From assembly GCF_030683065.1 (NCBI RefSeq), contig NZ_JAUXMX010000041.1, forward strand, positions 1 to 64,000: DNA of 64,000 nucleotides. Direction: 5' to 3'. Numbering within the stretch: the first letter of the stretch is position 1; each line of letters opens with the position of its first letter. The notes under the pieces are model-generated. The model did not search any database. It was not told where the DNA came from and was given only the letters and a program-made list of their open reading frames with translations. Shown one piece after another: positions 56,070-64,000 of this stretch. Made by a program: the position numbers and the translations under genes. This DNA comes from Pseudomonas sp. Lineage in GTDB: Bacteria > Pseudomonadota > Gammaproteobacteria > Pseudomonadales > Pseudomonadaceae.

Positions 56070-58058
56070 TCAGGCCTCGCTGGCTTCGATTTCTACCAAC
56101 AGCTGACGGTTCTTCACCTGATCGCCACGGCTGACGCCAATGCGGCGGACCACGCCGTCGATGCTGGCTTTCAGCGGGTGCTCCATCTTCATCGCCTCCA
56201 GCACCACCAGCAGTTGGCCTTTGCTCACCGTTGCGCCTTCTTCAACCAGCACCTCGACAATTGCCCCGTCCATTGGCGCTTTGACGCTGCCCGAACCGGC
56301 CCCGGCCTCACTGCTGACCGGTTGGTGGGTGATGTCGGTGAAGTGCAGGTTGCCGGTGTGGCCATACAGCCAGATGTGCTCGCCATCCAGGTGATAGGCC
56401 AGGCGCTGGCGAATGCCATCGCGCTCAACGGTGGCCCAGCGGCCGTCACTGGCGAGCAACGTGAGGCTCACCTGTTGTTCGCCCACAGTGGCCAACAAGC
56501 TTGGCTGCGGGCCGTCTGCGCGTACTTCCAGCTCAACCGTCAGTGATTGTTCGCCGTGTTTGAGGACAAAGTGCCATGGCGCGCTGCCGGCATTGCGCCA
56601 ACCGGCCAGCCCCGGCTGATGGGCGCGGGCGTTGGCCGATTGCTGGAACAGCAATGCGGCAGCAACAGCCAGTTCGCCGGCGGCCGGCGGCTGCGGCGAC
56701 AGGCTTGGGTCGTTGGCAAAGTGCTCGGCGATAAACGCGGTGGTGGCGTTGCCAGCGGCAAATTCAGGGTGGCTGAGCAGGTTGGCGAGAAAGCGCTGGT
56801 TGGCGTTAACGCCCAGCAGCACGCAATCTTCCACGGCGCGCACCAGCTTGCGCCGGGCTTCTTCGCGGGTGGCACCGTAGGCAATCACCTTGGCCAGCAT
56901 CGGGTCGTAGAACGGACTTATCACCTGGCCTTCAAGCAGGCCATGGTCGATGCGGATGCCGTCACGCAGCGCCGGTTCCCAGCGCAACGCGGTGCCGGTT
57001 TGCGGCAGGAAGTTATGGGCGGCGTCCTCGGCGTACAGGCGCACTTCCATGGCGTGGCCGGTCAGGCGAATTTCGTCTTGTTTGAGTGGCAGCGGCTGGC
57101 CTTCGGCGACGCGAATTTGCCAGGCGACCAGGTCTTGGCCGGTGATCAGTTCGGTGACCGGGTGCTCCACTTGCAGACGGGTGTTCATCTCCAGAAAGAA
57201 GAATTCGCCGCTTTGATCCAGCAGAAACTCGACGGTGCCAGCGCCGACATAATTCACCGAGGCAGCGGCCTTGACCGCAGCTTCGCCCATGGCTTGGCGC
57301 AGCTCGGGCGTCATCACCGGGCAGGGCGCTTCCTCAACCACTTTCTGGTGGCGGCGCTGCACCGAGCAGTCGCGCTCGCCCAAATAGACGATGTGGCCGT
57401 GCTGGTCGCCAAACACCTGAATTTCCACATGGCGCGGCTGGATCACCGCACGCTCAAGGATCAGCTCACCGCTGCCAAAGGCGTTCTGCGCCTCCGAGCG
57501 CGCCGTGCGGATTTGCGCCAGTAACTCGCTGGACTCGTGTACCAGCCGCATGCCACGGCCGCCGCCACCGGCGCTGGCTTTAATCATCAGCGGGTAGCCG
57601 ATGCGCTCGGCCTCGCGGCTCAGGGTGTCATCGTCCTGGGCTGCTCCTTCGTAGCCGGGAATGCACGGCACGCCGGCTTCGAGCATGGCGATCTTCGACA
57701 GGCGTTTGCTGCCCATCAGGTGAATCGCTTCCACGGTCGGGCCGATAAACACGATACCGGCGGCTTCGCAGGCGCGGGCAAAGTCGGCGTTTTCCGAGAG
57801 AAAGCCATAGCCGGGGTGGATCGCATCCGCGCCGGTTTGCTGCGCGGCGTGGATGATGTTGTCGATCACCAAGTAGGACTGGTTGACCTGCGCCGGGCCG
57901 ATGCAGACCGCCTCATCCGCCACCTGCACGTGGCGCGCATCGCTGTCGGCTGCGGAGTAAACAGCCACGGTGCGGTAACCGAGGTCTTGGGCGGTGCGCA
58001 TCACCCGGCAGGCGATTTCCCCACGGTTGGCGATCAGAATCTTATTGAAGGCGGGCAT
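56070..58058 (-). CDS. atuF: Geranyl-CoA carboxylase biotin-containing subunit
   Basis: Protein of 662 residues. The biotin carboxylase part covers about residues 1-450 (KILIANRGEIACRVMR, ASAGGGGRGMR, FLEMNTRLQVEHPVTE). The biotinyl domain at the C-terminus has EAMKMEHPL with the biotin acceptor Lys624. With atuC it should carboxylate geranyl-CoA, or a similar substrate. A 3-methylcrotonyl-CoA carboxylase would look much the same; the atu neighbours decide. The ATG at 58058 is chosen by the family start. Confidence 0.88.
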   Translation of the reverse strand: MPAFNKILIANRGEIACRVMRTAQDLGYRTVAVYSAADSDARHVQVADEAVCIGPAQVNQSYLVIDNIIHAAQQTGADAIHPGYGFLSENADFARACEAAGIVFIGPTVEAIHLMGSKRLSKIAMLEAGVPCIPGYEGAAQDDDTLSREAERIGYPLMIKASAGGGGRGMRLVHESSELLAQIRTARSEAQNAFGSGELILERAVIQPRHVEIQVFGDQHGHIVYLGERDCSVQRRHQKVVEEAPCPVMTPELRQAMGEAAVKAAASVNYVGAGTVEFLLDQSGEFFFLEMNTRLQVEHPVTELITGQDLVAWQIRVAEGQPLPLKQDEIRLTGHAMEVRLYAEDAAHNFLPQTGTALRWEPALRDGIRIDHGLLEGQVISPFYDPMLAKVIAYGATREEARRKLVRAVEDCVLLGVNANQRFLANLLSHPEFAAGNATTAFIAEHFANDPSLSPQPPAAGELAVAAALLFQQSANARAHQPGLAGWRNAGSAPWHFVLKHGEQSLTVELEVRADGPQPSLLATVGEQQVSLTLLASDGRWATVERDGIRQRLAYHLDGEHIWLYGHTGNLHFTDITHQPVSSEAGAGSGSVKAPMDGAIVEVLVEEGATVSKGQLLVVLEAMKMEHPLKASIDGVVRRIGVSRGDQVKNRQLLVEIEASEA

Positions 58059-58078
58059 CTCGGTGCTCCTGCTTATGC

Positions 58079-58131
58079 GTAGCCCGGATGCAATCCGGGG
58101 GGTGGTGTTCCCGGATTGCATCCGGGCTACG
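58079..58131. repeat. Palindromic repeat between atuF and atuE
   Basis: GTAGCCCGGATGCAATCCGG and its complement, same family as 50292-50358. Confidence 0.9.
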
Positions 58132-58139
58132 GTGTGTGG

Positions 58140-58937
58140 CTACTGCGCCCACTTCGGTGCGCGTTTTTGCATAAACGCCATGGTGCCTTCGATGCCTTCG
58201 GTGCCGGTGACGGCGGCGGCGAACTGCTCGGCGGCGCGGTCCAGCAACGGGCCGAGGGCTTCGTGTTCAGCAGCCAGCAGCAGGGCTTTGGTTTTTGCGT
58301 TGGCTTGCGGCGCGCACTGGCGTACCTGGCTCAGCACCTGCTGCAAACGGGCGTCGAGGTGCTCGCTGTCGATTTCGCTGAAATGCACCAGGCCTAGGCG
58401 TTCAGCTTCGCTGCCATTGAAGCGGGCAGCGGTCAGGGCCAGCCGGCGAGTCTGGGTCAGGCCGATGCGCCCCACCACAAAGGGCGCGATCTGCGCCGGG
58501 AGAATGCCCAGGGTGGTTTCCGGCAGGCCGAATTTGGCGTCCTGCTGGCAGAGGGCGATATCCGAGACGCAGGCCAGGCCGAAGCCACCGCCCAGCACCG
58601 CGCCTTCCAGCACGGCAATCAGCACCTGGGGTGCATGCTGCGCTTCTTCCAGCATGCTGCCGAAGGCGCGATTAAGGTTGCGGTAGGCCTCAGCGCCAGC
58701 GGCGCGTGCACCGGCCATGTCCTTGATGTCGCCACCGGCGCAGAAATGGCCGCCGGCACCGCGCAGCACGATGGCGCGCACACTCAGGTCACTGCGCAGG
58801 CTTTCCAGTACCGCGCGCAGTTCCCCAACCATGGCCAGGCTCATGGCGTTGCGGCTCTCCGGGCGGTTGAGGGTGACGTGCAGCACACCGGCATCGAGGT
58901 TTAACAGCAGGGTTTGGCAGTTCAGTAGAGCGGACAT
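58140..58937 (-). CDS. atuE: Isohexenylglutaconyl-CoA hydratase
   Basis: Enoyl-CoA hydratase superfamily protein of 265 residues. The typical oxyanion segments are present (GGHFCAGGDIKDM, ALEGAVLGGGFGLA-type sequence VLEGAVLGGGFGLACVSDIA), with catalytic Glu region LPETTLGILP. Length and position match atuE. The ATG at 58937 is chosen by family start; the in-frame extension runs through a repeat. Confidence 0.87.
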   Translation of the reverse strand: MSALLNCQTLLLNLDAGVLHVTLNRPESRNAMSLAMVGELRAVLESLRSDLSVRAIVLRGAGGHFCAGGDIKDMAGARAAGAEAYRNLNRAFGSMLEEAQHAPQVLIAVLEGAVLGGGFGLACVSDIALCQQDAKFGLPETTLGILPAQIAPFVVGRIGLTQTRRLALTAARFNGSEAERLGLVHFSEIDSEHLDARLQQVLSQVRQCAPQANAKTKALLLAAEHEALGPLLDRAAEQFAAAVTGTEGIEGTMAFMQKRAPKWAQ

Positions 58938-58952
58938 CCGATATTCCTTGTG

Positions 58953-59047
58953 CGTAGGATGGGTCGGGCCGCGCAGGTTGAGCGAAGCGATACCCATCGA
59001 TTCAGCGGCGATGGGTATCGACGCTGCGCGTCTCAACCCATCCTACG
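58953..59047. repeat. Palindromic repeat between atuE and atuD
   Basis: CGTAGGATGGGTCGGG...GTTGAGCGAAGCGATACCCA with inverted TGGGTATCG...CTCAACCCATCCTACG. Same family as 55916-56015. Confidence 0.85.
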
Positions 59048-59075
59048 GTCGTACGTTTCTCAGCTCTTCTTTATG

Positions 59076-59152
59076 GCCTGCCATCCCTGGCGGCCACCCT
59101 TCGGGCCGTTGCTACGCGACGTTAAAAATCGCTCCCGGCTATTTTTTCTTAC
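59076..59152. repeat. Dispersed repeat with internal terminator-like hairpin (copy 2)
   Basis: Similar to 31494-31563. Its end reaches into the last codons of atuD (stop at 59139-59141). Confidence 0.65.
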
Positions 59153-60296
59153 CCGGCAGAATGCCCATCAGTTTGCAGATAATGCCCAGCATGATTTCGT
59201 CGGCACCGCCGCCGATGCTCACCAGGCGCACGTCGCGGTAGGCGCGTGACACCGGGTTGTCCCACATAAAGCCCATGCCGCCCCAGTACTGCAGGCAGCT
59301 GTCGGTCACTTCACGGCCCAGGCGGCCGGCCTTGAGCTTGGCCATGGAGGCCAGGTTGGTCACGTCGCGGCCTCGCACGTATTGCTCGGTGGCCTGGTAG
59401 ACCAGGGCGCGCAGGCACTCGATTTCGGTTTGCAGTTCGGCCATGCGAAAGTGAATGACCTGGTTGTCGATCAGCGCATTGCCAAAGGTTTTGCGCTCTT
59501 TGCAGTAGTCGATGGTGGTGTTGATGCAGTGCTCCAGGCCCTTGATCATGTTGGCCGCGCCGAACAGGCGTTCTTCCTGGAACTGCAGCATCTGCATCAT
59601 AAAGCCGGCGCCTTCGTGGCCGATGCGGTAGCGCTGCGGCACGCGCACGTTGTCGAAGAACACCTGGGCGGTCTCCGAGCTGCGCATGCCGAGTTTGTCC
59701 AGGTGCGGGCTGAGGGTGATGCCCGGCGTGTTCATCGGCAGCATGATCAGCGACTTGTTGACGTGGGGCTTGTCGTCGCTGGTGTTGGCCAGCAGGCAGA
59801 TAAAATCGGCCGATGGCGAGTTGGTGATCCACATCTTGCTGCCGTTGATCACATAGTCATCACCGTCTTTGCGTGCGGTGGTTTTCAGGCCCGCCACATC
59901 CGAGCCTGCACCGACTTCGGAGACGCCGATGCAACCGACCATGTCGCCACTGATGGCTGGCTTGAGGAACTGCTCGCGCAGCTCATCCGAACCAAAGCGG
60001 GCCAGGGCCGGGGTGCACATGTCAGTCTGTACGCCGATGGACATCGGAATGCCGCCGCAGTGGATGGTGCCGAACTCTTCCGCGGCAACGATCGAGTAGC
60101 TGTAGTCCAGGCCCATGCCGCCGAATTTCTCCGGTTTGGAGATGCCCAGCAAGCCGAGGTCGCCGGCTTGTTTGAAGATTTCATGGATGGGGAAGCGGCC
60201 GTCCTTTTCCCACTGCGCCACATGCGGGTTGATTTCTTTGTCGACAAAGTTACGCACCGTGCGACGCAGTTCTTCGTGTTCCTGGGTGATGATCAT
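59139..60296 (-). CDS. atuD: Citronellyl-CoA dehydrogenase (acyl-CoA dehydrogenase)
   Basis: FAD acyl-CoA dehydrogenase of 385 residues, matching AtuD length. Family markers are GISKPEKFGGMGLDY, GVSEVGAGSDVA, KMWITNS and YWGGMGFMWDNPVSRAYRD-type C-terminal sequence. It should oxidise citronellyl-CoA. The ORF ends KKK, and those codons and the stop lie inside the dispersed repeat at 59076-59152. Confidence 0.9.
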   Translation of the reverse strand: MIITQEHEELRRTVRNFVDKEINPHVAQWEKDGRFPIHEIFKQAGDLGLLGISKPEKFGGMGLDYSYSIVAAEEFGTIHCGGIPMSIGVQTDMCTPALARFGSDELREQFLKPAISGDMVGCIGVSEVGAGSDVAGLKTTARKDGDDYVINGSKMWITNSPSADFICLLANTSDDKPHVNKSLIMLPMNTPGITLSPHLDKLGMRSSETAQVFFDNVRVPQRYRIGHEGAGFMMQMLQFQEERLFGAANMIKGLEHCINTTIDYCKERKTFGNALIDNQVIHFRMAELQTEIECLRALVYQATEQYVRGRDVTNLASMAKLKAGRLGREVTDSCLQYWGGMGFMWDNPVSRAYRDVRLVSIGGGADEIMLGIICKLMGILPGKKK

Positions 60297-60331
60297 TGTT
60301 GTTTTCCTCAGAAAGTCGGTGGTGTTCGTTC

Positions 60332-60396
60332 TGTAGGAGCCAGCTTGCTGGCGATCAGGGCAGCAGAAGCGTATCGCCAGTAAGCTGGCTCCTACA
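60332..60396. repeat. REP-type palindrome between atuD and atuC
   Basis: TGTAGGAGCCAGCTTGCTGG and complement with one mismatch, same family as 81-155. Confidence 0.9.
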
Positions 60397-60401
60397 CGAT
60401 G

Positions 60402-62018
60402 TCAAAGGCGGGCAACGCCGAATGTGTTGTTTTTAAGAGGCCGGATGTGCGCCTCTGCACAAATATCCAGCAGGTAGCCGAGCAATTTTCGCGTATCGCG
60501 TGGGTCGATCAGGCCGTCATCCCACAGACTGGCGGTGCCGTAGAGCGCGGTGGACTGGCTGTCGAGTTTCTGCGCGGTGACGGTTTCCAGCATGTCGAGC
60601 ATCGCAGGATCTGCTTCCTTGCCTAATTTGAGGTGTTTTTCCTCGGTGATGATCCGCAGCACCTTGCCCGCTTGCGCGCCGCCCATGACGGCGGTTTTGC
60701 TGTTGGGCCAGGCGAAGATGAAACGTGGGTCGAGGCCGCGGCCGCACATGGCGTAGTTGCCGGCGCCGTAGGAACCGCCGACGACGATGGTCAGCTTCGG
60801 CACCGTGGCGTTGGCCACCGCCTGGATCATTTTCGAGCCGTGCTTGATCACGCCGTTCTGCTCCGACTCGGTACCGACCATAAAGCCGGTGGTGTTGTGG
60901 AAGAACAGGATCGGCGTATTGCTCTGCTCGCACAGCTGAATAAATTGCGCAGCCTTGGCCGCGCCGCGCGGGGTGATCGGGCCGTTGTTGCCGATGATGC
61001 CGCAGCCGTGGCCTTCGATCTGCAGGTGGCCGCAGACGGTCTGGCTGTCGAACTCGTTCTTGAAGTCCAGAAACGCCGAGCCGTCGGCGATGCGCGCGAT
61101 GATCTCGCGCACGTCATAGGGCTTTTTCGCATCCGCCGGGACGATGCCCAATAATTCGTCAGCCGAATACAGCGGCTCACGCCAGGTTTTTTTCGCCCTT
61201 GCAGGCAGCTGCGCATTCCACGGCAACATGCCGACAATCTCGCGCGCCAGGCGTACGCCATCTGCGTCGTTTTCCGCCAGGTATTCAGCCGTACCGGCGA
61301 TTTGTGCGTGCATTTCGGCACCGCCCAGTTGCTCATCGGTGGCGATTTCACCCGTGGCGGCTTTCAGCAGGGGTGGCCCAGCGAGGAACATCTTGGCCTT
61401 GCCGCGCACCACCACCACGTAATCCGACAGGCCCGGCTGGTAAGCCCCGCCCGCCGTGCTGGAGCCATGCACCACCGTCACTTGCGGAATACCAGCCGCC
61501 GACAGACGCGCCTGATTGGCAAAGGCGCGCGCACCTTCCACAAAAATCTCGGCGGCGTAGGTGAGGTTGGCACCGCCGCTCTCGGCCAAGGTCACCACCG
61601 GCAATTTGTTCTCCAGGGCGATCTGCTGCAAACGCAGGGATTTGCGCAACCCGCTCGGGGAGATGGTGCCGCCTTTGATGGCGCTGTTGTTGGCGATCAC
61701 CAAACACCGCACCCCGGCGATGTAACCGATACCGGCAATGATGCCGCCACCGGCCTGGGTGCCATCCTTGTCATCGTGCAGCTTGTAGCCGGCCAGTGAT
61801 GCCAACTCCAGGAGCGGCGCGCCGCTGTCGAGCAAAAGGTTGATGCGCTCACGGGGCAGCAGTTGGCCGCGTTTGGTGAACTTGGCTTTGGCCTCAAACG
61901 CCTTGTTCAGGCAGTTCTGCTCGACATCACGAAAGCTGGCCACGGCCGCCAGCATGACCTCGCGATTTTTCACGAAGTCTGCGCCATGCACATCGATCTC
62001 GGACTGAATGACCGGCAT
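60402..62018 (-). CDS. atuC: Geranyl-CoA carboxylase carboxyltransferase subunit
   Basis: Carboxyltransferase of 538 residues, the AtuC length. The CoA and carboxybiotin sites are marked by IANNSAIKGGTISPSGLRKSL and VHGSSTAGGAYQPGLSDYVV, then FLHNTTGFMVG-like FFHNTTGFMVG and VVGGSYGAGNYAMCGR. It pairs with atuF. It overlaps nothing and is four bases from atuB. A methylcrotonyl-CoA role is the alternative. Confidence 0.9.
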   Translation of the reverse strand: MPVIQSEIDVHGADFVKNREVMLAAVASFRDVEQNCLNKAFEAKAKFTKRGQLLPRERINLLLDSGAPLLELASLAGYKLHDDKDGTQAGGGIIAGIGYIAGVRCLVIANNSAIKGGTISPSGLRKSLRLQQIALENKLPVVTLAESGGANLTYAAEIFVEGARAFANQARLSAAGIPQVTVVHGSSTAGGAYQPGLSDYVVVVRGKAKMFLAGPPLLKAATGEIATDEQLGGAEMHAQIAGTAEYLAENDADGVRLAREIVGMLPWNAQLPARAKKTWREPLYSADELLGIVPADAKKPYDVREIIARIADGSAFLDFKNEFDSQTVCGHLQIEGHGCGIIGNNGPITPRGAAKAAQFIQLCEQSNTPILFFHNTTGFMVGTESEQNGVIKHGSKMIQAVANATVPKLTIVVGGSYGAGNYAMCGRGLDPRFIFAWPNSKTAVMGGAQAGKVLRIITEEKHLKLGKEADPAMLDMLETVTAQKLDSQSTALYGTASLWDDGLIDPRDTRKLLGYLLDICAEAHIRPLKNNTFGVARL

Positions 62019-62022
62019 CGCC

Positions 62023-62886
62023 TTACTCCTTCAATACTGCAGGCACATAGGCCCGGTGGAAGCCGTTATAGGATTCGCTGTTTTTCGCCTTGCCCAGGGT
62101 CCAGGCCCGCGTGCCCTGGCTGGCTGCGCCGTCGATGCGGATGGTGTTGCCGCTGATAAAGTTGGCCCCTGGCGTGAGCAGGAAGACGATGGCCGCCGCC
62201 ACCTCTGACTCGCTGCCGATGCGTTGCAGCGGCACGTGATCCTTGAGCGAGCGGATCATGGTCTTCATCGACGCGGGGTAGGTGTCCATGCCGCTGGAGG
62301 CGATCCAGCCCGGTGCCACGGCATTGACCCGCACCCCGGCATGGCCCCACTCGTAGGCGGCGGTCTTGGTGAAGTTTTCCATGCCAGCGCGTGCCGCACC
62401 CGAGTGGCCCATGCCGGGCATACCGCCCCACATGTCCGCGAGCATGTTGACGATTGAGCCGCCGTGCTTGCTCATGCTCTGCAGGAAGACTTCCTTGGCG
62501 ATCAGAAAGCCGCCCACCAGGTTGGTGCGCACCACGGTTTCGAAGCCTTTCTGGTTGATGCCGATCAGCGGCGCGGGGAATTGGCCACCGGCATTGTTGA
62601 CCAGGTGGTGGATCTGCCCGTGTTCGGCGACCACGCTTTTGACCATGGCCTTGACCGCGTCTTCGTCACGGATGTCGCACACCTGAAAACTGGCTTGGCC
62701 GCCGTCCTCAATAATCTCGCCGCAGGTGGCTTCAAGCTTTTCCACCTTGCGCCCGACCAGCACCACGTGGGCACCCAGGTGCGCCAGCTCATGGGCGGTG
62801 CAACGGCCGATGCCGCTGCCGCCGCCGGTGACCATGATGGTCTGGCCGCTAAACAGGCCGGGTTTAAAGACTGAGTCGTATGCCAT
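62023..62886 (-). CDS. atuB: Short-chain dehydrogenase AtuB-like
   Basis: SDR protein of 287 residues. The cofactor motif TGGGSGIG is at about residues 20-27, NNAGG near 98, and the active-site region contains an atypical GHSGAARAGMENF-type segment in place of the usual YxxxK. The position between atuA and atuC fits atuB. The start MAYDSVFKP is clear. Confidence 0.85.
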   Translation of the reverse strand: MAYDSVFKPGLFSGQTIMVTGGGSGIGRCTAHELAHLGAHVVLVGRKVEKLEATCGEIIEDGGQASFQVCDIRDEDAVKAMVKSVVAEHGQIHHLVNNAGGQFPAPLIGINQKGFETVVRTNLVGGFLIAKEVFLQSMSKHGGSIVNMLADMWGGMPGMGHSGAARAGMENFTKTAAYEWGHAGVRVNAVAPGWIASSGMDTYPASMKTMIRSLKDHVPLQRIGSESEVAAAIVFLLTPGANFISGNTIRIDGAASQGTRAWTLGKAKNSESYNGFHRAYVPAVLKE

Positions 62887-62950
62887 TTTCGTTATTATCC
62901 TTAGGCTTTATCGGGCACCACCATGTCAGGGTGGTGCGCTATCAGCTTTC

Positions 62951-63014
62951 TGTAGGGGCGAGCTCATGAAGCTTTTGCTGTGTTGATGATCGCCAGCAAG
63001 CTGGCTCCTACAGG
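62951..63014. repeat. Degenerate REP-type palindrome between atuB and atuA
   Basis: Left arm TGTAGGGGCGAGCTCATGAA is degenerate; right arm ATCGCCAGCAAGCTGGCTCC is intact and overlaps the end of atuA (stop at 63008-63010). Confidence 0.8.
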
Positions 63015-64000
63015 GTATTTGCCAGCGTTTGGGGCACCGGCACCGGGAACTCCAATAGCTGTTGGGCGAAGGCCTTGCCCTGCGGGTCGATGCGCAGGGA
63101 GGCGATGCCGCCGCCGCCCAGGGCGTTTTCCAGCAAGAAGTTTAGGCTGTGACTGCCGGGTAGATACCAACGGCTGACCTTGCCGGCTTTCTCATCCAGC
63201 GTGTGCTGCATCCATTCGGCCACGGCGGCCTCCGTCAGCGCAGCGGCGATCCACGCCAAGTATTCGGGCTTTCTGGCCATCACCCCGATATTGCTGTGGT
63301 TACCCTTGTCACCGGAGCGCGCCACGGCCAGCTTGATCAGCGGCACGCTGGCATCTGCCTGACCGCTTGGCAGCGGCGCGGCGATATCGGCGGCAATCTG
63401 TGCGCGATCGAGCACGGCGATCTGCGGCAGTGCAACAGGGGTCCGTTCACCGTTCAGCTCGACTTCCAAGGCGCAGGCGCTTTTGTCGGCGAGAAAGCTG
63501 AACAGGCGGATCACCGGATACACCGTCGGGCGACCGCCGACGATGCCGGTCAGGCCGGGTGCCATGCCGGTGGCGGCCTGAGCGATCTCGCGGGAGAAGA
63601 GAATCAGCGCTTCTTTCTTGGCGTGGCGCACGGCGATTTTCAGCACGATTTCGCGGGTGTCCGCACGCTGGCCACGGCTGCCGTAGGTCGCTTCGCTGCC
63701 GAGCAGCTCAATGCTGACTTCTTTGTAGGCTCCCCAGCCGCGCTCAGCGAACATTTCTTCGGTTTTATTGATGATCGCCTGGCTGACGCGCTGGGCTTTT
63801 TTCACCGCATCGATACCGGCCAGCAAGCAACTGGCGGTGCAACGGAAACCATCTGGGTGAGTGGCGCTGACCTTGTACTGAGCGGTGGGCGGCAGGCCGC
63901 GTGCGCCTTTGAGTTCCACGCGGTTTTCGCCAACCTGAGTCAGTTGCACCTGGGTGAAATCACACAGCACATCGGGCAGGTAATACGCCCGTGGATCGCC
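63008..64000 (-). CDS. atuA: AtuA, DUF1446 family protein (partial, 5' end outside window)
   Basis: The open frame runs to the right edge, so only the last 330 or so codons are present. The edge reads GDPRAYYLPDVLCDFTQVQL, as expected for DUF1446. The C-terminal AtuA-type domain has LAVARSGDKGNHSNIG and ends GGGGIASLRIDPQGKAFAQ. Its role in the pathway is not known; the gene is needed for citronellol and geraniol use in P. aeruginosa. The GTG at 63970 is not the true start. Confidence 0.9.
   Translation of the reverse strand, partial: GDPRAYYLPDVLCDFTQVQLTQVGENRVELKGARGLPPTAQYKVSATHPDGFRCTASCLLAGIDAVKKAQRVSQAIINKTEEMFAERGWGAYKEVSIELLGSEATYGSRGQRADTREIVLKIAVRHAKKEALILFSREIAQAATGMAPGLTGIVGGRPTVYPVIRLFSFLADKSACALEVELNGERTPVALPQIAVLDRAQIAADIAAPLPSGQADASVPLIKLAVARSGDKGNHSNIGVMARKPEYLAWIAAALTEAAVAEWMQHTLDEKAGKVSRWYLPGSHSLNFLLENALGGGGIASLRIDPQGKAFAQQLLEFPVPVPQTLANTL

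Overview
The window looks like a chromosomal segment of a Pseudomonas species. Evidence: high GC; an argF gene overlapping an ABC ATPase gene as beside P. aeruginosa argF; a PutA without the N-terminal ribbon-helix-helix domain, as in P. aeruginosa; an atuABCDEFG-type acyclic-terpene cluster; and many REP-like palindromes between genes. No rRNA, tRNA, CRISPR, prophage or intact insertion sequence was recognised.

Layout. 1-5.1 kb: DUF2254 membrane protein, TIGR03643 protein, a DUF3034 plus lipoprotein truncated-haemoglobin pair, and gdhA. 5.3-8.8 kb (minus): a three-gene signalling unit (MCP without a periplasmic domain, NIT-domain membrane protein, EAL phosphodiesterase) behind a sigma-54-type promoter whose leader contains a strong intrinsic terminator. 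9.1-14.0 kb: putA and putP for proline use. 14.3-18.4 kb: GYD protein, VF530 protein and a large class A PBP-like protein. 18.8-23.8 kb (minus): a cupin pseudogene remnant, then a TetR/MFP/RND efflux unit. 24.2-27.8 kb: divergent metR/metE. 28-33.7 kb: alpha/beta hydrolase, glpD, glpR, ybaK, glpK. 33.7-34.2 kb: five tandem ~119-bp palindromic repeats. 34.2-37.6 kb: PilJ-N-type protein, porin (again a sigma-54-type promoter plus leader terminator), PhzF-like protein. 37.7-44 kb: ABC ATPase/argF, molybdopterin oxidoreductase, grxD, zapE. 44-50.3 kb: a tightly overlapping operon of substrate-binding protein, alkaline-phosphatase-superfamily enzyme, two permeases, ATPase and HAD phosphatase, with a divergent GntR/UTRA regulator and PhnF-like palindromes near both ends of the intergenic region; this suggests uptake and dephosphorylation of an organophosphorus compound. 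50.4-55 kb: apeB, a phosphopantetheinyl transferase, a MocR-type regulator and a Pro-rich lipoprotein preceded by a possible Cys-rich leader peptide. 55-64 kb (minus): the atu cluster (atuG, F, E, D, C, B and partial atuA), which runs off the right edge.

Themes: amino-acid and glycerol catabolism with Hfq/Crc-like CA motifs at putA, putP and glpK; two genes whose only visible promoter lies upstream of a strong terminator 30 nt before the start codon; and intergenic gaps, including almost all gaps in the atu operon, filled by several families of palindromic repeats. All calls come from reading the sequence and from remembered family features; no database search was run.
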